Part shown: one piece after another, positions 5,284-9,160 of the stretch
Layout of the letters: each line of letters starts with the position of its first letter
How positions within the stretch are numbered: the stretch's first letter is position 1
NCBI GenBank assembly: GCA_001794525.1
Contig: MGJZ01000002.1
Span: 1 to 9,160 of the forward strand
Direction of reading: 5' to 3'
Length of the DNA stretch: 9,160 nt
From: Candidatus Yanofskybacteria bacterium RIFCSPHIGHO2_02_FULL_50_12
GTDB taxonomy: Bacteria > Patescibacteriota > Minisyncoccia > 2-02-FULL-40-12 > GWA2-44-9
The notes under the pieces: model-generated
What the model saw: the letters and a program-made list of their open reading frames with translations, nothing else
What the model was told of the DNA's origin: nothing
The model's database searches: none
Made by a program: the position numbers and the translations under genes

Positions 5284-6016
5284 AAACCGGCTTCTTTTTA
5301 TATTTGCCTGTCAGCAGATTTAACCTTATTTTAACGGTTTCGAGCAGAACTTGAACATACGCGTACAGACTCACTTTGGAAGTCTCAATGTCGTTATTCC
5401 ACTCCACGCCGACTTCCTTGATTTTGTGTCCGTACTTGCGGGCCAAGGCCAGCACTTCAATATCGAATCCCCAGCGGTTAATTCGTAGTTGTGGAAAAAT
5501 ATCGTCAGCCGCGCTGGCGGAGAATATTTTAAATCCACGCTGAGTATCATGAATCCCGGGCACAGCCATTATCTGGATAAATAGGTTACCCATCTTGCCG
5601 AATAAAATCCGCCACCAAGGTTCGCTGCCTTGCATGACCTTTTTCCCTTCTACTGCGATCGAACCAATCACTACATCATAGCTTTGCTGAAAGAATGGCA
5701 TCATCTTAGCGAGCTCGTTTATCTTTGTGGCATTGTCCGCATCCATAAAGAGGCGGTATTGGCCGGAAGCCTGGAGCATGCCGGTCTTGACCGCATAGCC
5801 TTTGCCGACCGTGCCCTGATAACTGATAATGCGCAGAGTCGGAATTGCTGATTTTATATCATTCAATAATTCCTCTGTCCGATCAGTGCTGTTATTAACC
5901 ACTACAATAATTTCGTGATCAATCGATCGGCCCGTTAAGTAATCAAAAACCGACTGAACGGTCGTACGAATATGCCTCTCGTCGTTCTTGGTCGGGATGA
6001 TGACGGAAAGATACAT
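5276..6016 (-). CDS. Family 2 glycosyltransferase, ALG5/DPM1-like
   Basis: The 246-aa protein is a GT-A fold transferase: LSVIIPTKNDE (residues 3-13), EIIVVVNNSTDRT (35-47, nucleotide site), GTVGKGYAVKTGM (68-80), FMDADNAT (90-97, Asp92/Asp94 metal motif), DTQRGFKIF (157-165) and RWGFDIEVLALARKYGHKIKEVGVEWNN (181-208). The TQ-x-GFK and WGFD-x-E blocks match dolichyl-phosphate glucosyl/mannosyltransferases, which load a sugar onto a polyprenyl phosphate. No membrane helix is visible, so it is likely cytoplasmic or peripheral. The start at 6016 places the first strand (MYLSVIIP) correctly; an ATG at 6172 would add 52 residues lying over dprA. It is the first gene of the minus-strand operon, opposite dprA, and overlaps galT by 8 nt (ATGCTTAA). 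The sugar and acceptor are unknown. Confidence 0.9.
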   Translation of the reverse strand: MYLSVIIPTKNDERHIRTTVQSVFDYLTGRSIDHEIIVVVNNSTDRTEELLNDIKSAIPTLRIISYQGTVGKGYAVKTGMLQASGQYRLFMDADNATKINELAKMMPFFQQSYDVVIGSIAVEGKKVMQGSEPWWRILFGKMGNLFIQIMAVPGIHDTQRGFKIFSASAADDIFPQLRINRWGFDIEVLALARKYGHKIKEVGVEWNNDIETSKVSLYAYVQVLLETVKIRLNLLTGKYKKKPVYA

Positions 6017-6088
6017 GGTATACTGAAAACTAACACATCTATTTGCGTTTTTCCAGGCATCTGGAGTAGTATACGTTCCGGCTCGAAT
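6017..6088. promoter_or_regulatory. Divergent control region with inverted -10 boxes
   Basis: This 72-bp gap separates two outward-facing genes, so promoters for both should lie in or near it. On the plus strand TGGTATACT (6016-6024) is an extended -10, preceded by no clear -35. On the minus strand TATACT (6073-6068) is the mirror box. The 7-mers gtatact (6018-6024) and agtatac (6068-6074) are exact inverted copies. With this assignment the two start sites (about 6031 and 6061) would point toward each other and the transcripts would overlap. An alternative for dprA is TTGCGT (6043-6048) with TAGTAT (6067-6072), an 18-bp spacer. All are predictions from consensus only. Confidence 0.45.
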
Positions 6089-6952
6089 ATGGAATACCCT
6101 GTAATCACGATCGACATCAAATCGGCCAATTATCCAGAACGGCTCAAACAGATCGGCAACCCGCCTCGGCAATTATATTGCCGAGGCGACATCAGCCTAC
6201 TGCAGACCGAGTGTTTCGGCGTAGTCGGCACCAGGATGATCACTAGCTATGGCAAAGAAGCAGTTCAGCAGTTTGTTCCCGGACTAGCCCGGCACTTTAC
6301 AATAGTGAGCGGTCTAGCCATCGGCATTGATGCAAGCGCCCACAAGCGGACATTGGAAACTAGCGGCAAAACTATCGCGGTCTTGGGGTCCGGTATTAAT
6401 GACAAGCATATCTACCCGGTATCCAATCAAAAGTTGGCTCATGAAATCTTGGAAAACGGCGGGCTAATCACTTCGGAGTACAAGCCCGATACGAAAGCCA
6501 GGGATAACATGTTCCCAGAGCGAAATCGGATCATCAGCGGACTATCAAAGGGGGTGCTCATCATCGAGGCCGATGATAAAAGTGGTTCCTTGATTACCGC
6601 GAGATTAGCAGTTGAACAAAATCGGGATGTCTTCGCCGTGCCGGGCAGTATTTTCTCGCCTAAATCGCGCGGCACCAATCAACTCATTCAGCGCGGCGCG
6701 AAACTCGTTTCCACGCTCGATGACATCATCCAAGATTATTCCATGCTAGACTTGAAGCTGCCGGCACGGAACGCGAATCCTACGGAAGCTTCTATCCTGG
6801 CAGTACTGGAAACGAACGGACCGCTCAATACGGATGAAATTATCAGGCATACTCAGAAAGAAGCGCCGGAGATCATGGTCGCCCTGTCGATGATGGAGAT
6901 CAAAGGCATGGTCCGCCAAATGGCCAACGGTATTTTTCGCAAAGCCGACTGA
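6089..6952 (+). CDS. dprA: DNA-processing protein DprA
   Basis: The 287-aa cytoplasmic protein binds incoming single-stranded DNA and loads RecA during natural transformation. The Rossmann-like core is clear: FGVVGTRM (43-50), VSGLAIGIDASAH (73-85), VLGSGINDKHIYP (98-110), MFPERNRIISGLSKGVLIIEADDKSGSLITARLA (141-174), VFAVPGS (181-187) and GTNQLIQRGA (195-204). A C-terminal winged-helix domain (about 233-285, NPTEASILAVLETNGPLNTDEI...) is present, while no N-terminal SAM domain is seen. The start at 6089 is preferred because the residues from MEYPVITID lead directly into the YPERLKQIGNPP segment typical of DprA; the in-frame ATG at 5972 overlaps the opposite gene. There is no Shine-Dalgarno. 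The tight dprA-topA pairing is seen in many bacteria, so the gene may reflect general DNA maintenance as well as competence. Confidence 0.96.
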   Translation: MEYPVITIDIKSANYPERLKQIGNPPRQLYCRGDISLLQTECFGVVGTRMITSYGKEAVQQFVPGLARHFTIVSGLAIGIDASAHKRTLETSGKTIAVLGSGINDKHIYPVSNQKLAHEILENGGLITSEYKPDTKARDNMFPERNRIISGLSKGVLIIEADDKSGSLITARLAVEQNRDVFAVPGSIFSPKSRGTNQLIQRGAKLVSTLDDIIQDYSMLDLKLPARNANPTEASILAVLETNGPLNTDEIIRHTQKEAPEIMVALSMMEIKGMVRQMANGIFRKAD

Positions 6953-6985
6953 GAATTATCATTGATCACTAATTATTAATCAGAT

Positions 6986-9160
6986 ATGCAACTTATCATA
7001 GTCGAAAGCCCTACCAAGGCCCGAACAATCTCGAAATTCCTGGGCAAAAACTTTCTAATCAAGTCTTCTTTCGGCCATATCCGCGATTTACCGAAATCAA
7101 AACTCGGTATTGATGTGGAACATGACTTCGAGCCTTCATATCTTATTCCGGCCAAGGCCAAAAAAATCGTGGCCGAATTAAAGAAGGATGCTGTCGAAGC
7201 TGATTCTGTGGTTCTGGCCACCGATCCTGACCGGGAAGGCGAAGCAATCGCCTGGCACCTCGCCCACGCCCTTGGTTTGGATAAAAAATCAACCGAGAAG
7301 AAGGTGGGGCGGGTGGTTTTCCACGAAATCACCAAGTCGGCCATCGAGCATGCTATCGAACATCCGCGTGACATCGACCAGCATCTGGTGGATGCCCAGC
7401 AGGCTCGGCGGGTTTTAGATCGCCTCGTCGGTTACAAGCTCTCCCCGTTTCTTTGGAAGAAAATCCGGTCCGGCCTCTCGGCCGGACGCGTGCAATCGGT
7501 CGCGGTCCGCCTGATCGTCGAACGCGAGCGGGAAATCCAGAAATTCGTACCCCAGGAATACTGGTCCGTCGAAGCAACGCTTTCCAAAAAAGACGAGGAT
7601 AAACATTTTAAAGCCCGGCTGATCAAGGACGGAGATAAACCGATTGATCGGCTGGCTATCAAGTCGGAAGCCGAGGCTACCAAAATCACCGCTGAACTTG
7701 CCGGTGCAGAATATCGCGTCATCGAGGTCACTAAAAAAGAAGTTCATCGCTCGCCTGCTCCGCCATTCACTACTTCGACGCTCCAGCAGGAAGCCTCGCG
7801 TAAGCTCGGTTTCTCGGCCAAGCAGACGATGACCCTAGCCCAGCGCCTGTACGAGACCGGAGCCATCACCTACATGCGCACGGATTCATTGAATATTTCC
7901 CAGGGCGCACTTGCCCAAGCGAAAGATGTCATCGTTGAAAAATTCGGCAAGCAGTATGCCCTCGATGCACCGCGTTTTTATCAGAATAAATCAAAAGGGG
8001 CTCAAGAAGCGCACGAGGCGGTGCGCCCGACCGACCTTTCACGCGTACCCGAATCATTGCCGGCCAAAATGGATCCGGGTCAGAAAGCGCTTTATGACTT
8101 GATCTGGAAACGGACCATCGCCTGCCAGATGCAGCCGGCAGTGTTGGATCAAACCGCCGTTGATATTTCGGCTGGGAAGTATACCTTTCGGGCCAATGGC
8201 CAGGTGGTTAAATTCGACGGCTTCATCCGCGCATATACCGAAACCCGCGACGAAGACGACAAGGACGAAGAAGAATACGCGGAGGGCCAATTGCCTGATC
8301 TGGAAAAAAACGAGGACTTGAATTTCATCGAATTGCATCGCGACCAGCACTTTACCGAACCGCCGCCTCGTTTTACCGACGCCACTCTGGTAAAAAACCT
8401 CGAAGCGGCCGGCGTCGGCCGTCCCTCAACCTACGCCCCGACTTTAGCCACGATTCAAGATCGCGGCTATGTTGAGAAGATTGAAAAGAAGTACCATCCG
8501 ACTGAAATCGGGTATCTGGTGAACGATATGCTCGTCGAAAACTTTCCGGAAGTGATCGATATTAACTTCACTTCACACATCGAGGAGGAATTTGATGACA
8601 TCGCCGCCGGCAAGCTCGGCTGGGTGCCGGTCATCCGGGAATTCTGGGAGCCTTTTTCGAAGAATCTGAAGGAAAAAATGGAAAGCGTGGAATCCCTGAC
8701 CGAGGTTTCCGATACTCCCTGTCCTCACTGCGGCAAGCCGATGTTGATTAAATTCGGCCGCATGGGTAAATTCCTGGCCTGCCCCGAGCCAGGCAGCAAG
8801 GTTACTCTGCCCTTACCAGAAGAAGCGGCCAAGATAAAAGCGTTGGAAGAAAAAACGAAGGGCGAGCAATGTCCTCTCTGCGGCAAGCCGATGGAAGTAA
8901 AGCGCGGCCGCTTCGGCTATTTCCTAGGCTGCGTCGACTATCCCGCTTGCAAAGGTATCAAGAAGATTTTGAACAAAACTGGATTCAAATGTCCTAATTG
9001 TATTGAAGGCGAGATCGTCGAGAAGAAATCACGCGGCCGCGGCAAAGTATTCTATGCCTGCTCGCGCTGGCCGGACTGCACGTTCCTCATGGGCAAAAAA
9101 CCCGAGAGCGAAGCCGAGCTCCAGGAAGCGCTCGCCGCCTGGAAAGCAAAACCGCCCAAA
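6986..9160 (+). CDS. topA: DNA topoisomerase I (type IA), 3' end not in window
   Basis: The frame is open for 725 codons to the window edge. The enzyme relaxes negatively supercoiled DNA. The TOPRIM domain has IIVESPTKA (4-12, Glu7) and ATDPDREGEA (78-87, Asp80/Asp82/Glu84). RSGLSAGRVQS (161-171) and ITYMRTDS (294-301) follow, with catalytic Tyr296 (codon at 7871), then EAHEAVRPTD (341-350) and GVGRPSTYAP (476-485). An acidic run lies at 421-430 (RDEDDKDEEE). The tail holds three topoisomerase zinc ribbons: Cys579/582/599, where the fourth Cys is lost (ACPEPGSK); Cys629/632/649/655; and Cys669/672/692/698. The last residues (AAWKAKPPK) look like a normal tail, so little is probably missing. 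It follows dprA by 33 nt with no terminator, so they are likely cotranscribed. No Shine-Dalgarno is visible before the ATG. Confidence 0.97.
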   Translation, partial: MQLIIVESPTKARTISKFLGKNFLIKSSFGHIRDLPKSKLGIDVEHDFEPSYLIPAKAKKIVAELKKDAVEADSVVLATDPDREGEAIAWHLAHALGLDKKSTEKKVGRVVFHEITKSAIEHAIEHPRDIDQHLVDAQQARRVLDRLVGYKLSPFLWKKIRSGLSAGRVQSVAVRLIVEREREIQKFVPQEYWSVEATLSKKDEDKHFKARLIKDGDKPIDRLAIKSEAEATKITAELAGAEYRVIEVTKKEVHRSPAPPFTTSTLQQEASRKLGFSAKQTMTLAQRLYETGAITYMRTDSLNISQGALAQAKDVIVEKFGKQYALDAPRFYQNKSKGAQEAHEAVRPTDLSRVPESLPAKMDPGQKALYDLIWKRTIACQMQPAVLDQTAVDISAGKYTFRANGQVVKFDGFIRAYTETRDEDDKDEEEYAEGQLPDLEKNEDLNFIELHRDQHFTEPPPRFTDATLVKNLEAAGVGRPSTYAPTLATIQDRGYVEKIEKKYHPTEIGYLVNDMLVENFPEVIDINFTSHIEEEFDDIAAGKLGWVPVIREFWEPFSKNLKEKMESVESLTEVSDTPCPHCGKPMLIKFGRMGKFLACPEPGSKVTLPLPEEAAKIKALEEKTKGEQCPLCGKPMEVKRGRFGYFLGCVDYPACKGIKKILNKTGFKCPNCIEGEIVEKKSRGRGKVFYACSRWPDCTFLMGKKPESEAELQEALAAWKAKPPK

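Noticed and set aside
6953..6985. Terminator between dprA and topA
   Set aside because: Only a weak TGAT/ATCA pairing and no T run are present; cotranscription is more likely.
7468..7487. Inverted repeat gtccggcc-tctc-ggccggac in topA as a terminator or inserted palindrome
   Set aside because: It encodes the conserved RSGLSAGR segment of topoisomerase I, has no T tract and adds no residues, so it is ordinary GC-rich coding sequence.
7353..7747. Several minus-strand frames over topA
   Set aside because: They are antisense shadows of the TopA frame, which carries all catalytic motifs through this region.

Overview
The window looks like chromosomal DNA from a Candidate Phyla Radiation (Patescibacteria) bacterium, probably of the Parcubacteria/Microgenomates type. 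The grounds are tightly overlapping genes with no visible Shine-Dalgarno sequences, slightly shortened and diverged housekeeping proteins, and short palindromes inserted inside conserved genes. One of these encodes the peptide LPAGRQA, a pattern I associate with this group. TGA is a normal stop (tpiA, galT, dprA), so the TGA=Gly code of Gracilibacteria/Absconditabacteria is excluded. The lineage call is inference; no 16S or ribosomal gene is present.

Minus strand, read right to left from 6016: an ALG5-like family 2 glycosyltransferase, a GalT-family nucleotidyltransferase, a DedA/VTT membrane protein, triosephosphate isomerase, phosphoglycerate kinase, a DHH/DHHA1 phosphoesterase and an RNase HI. 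All six junctions overlap (8, 8, 1, 4, 8 and 11 nt), so this reads as one translationally coupled operon mixing envelope sugar transfer, lower glycolysis and nucleic-acid turnover. Just below it lies rnpB, the RNase P RNA (about 427 to 44), with its own extended -10 promoter and a strong intrinsic terminator (15-42).

Plus strand: dprA (6089-6952) and, 33 nt later, topA (6986 to the window end, open at its 3' end) form the widely conserved dprA-topA pair. The 72-bp gap between the glycosyltransferase and dprA is a divergent control region with two TATACT boxes in inverted orientation.

There is no gene-free stretch over 300 bases, no tRNA, no CRISPR array and no insertion sequence. The most notable signals are foreign-looking short repeats in otherwise essential genes (a 26-bp palindrome in rnpB, a 20-bp palindrome in pgk, a tandem 14-mer in tpiA), an RNase P RNA whose P15 region seems trimmed to a hairpin without the usual GGU motif, a GalT with an altered zinc site, and a TIM with an unusual loop 6. 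I see no evident multi-gene new system.
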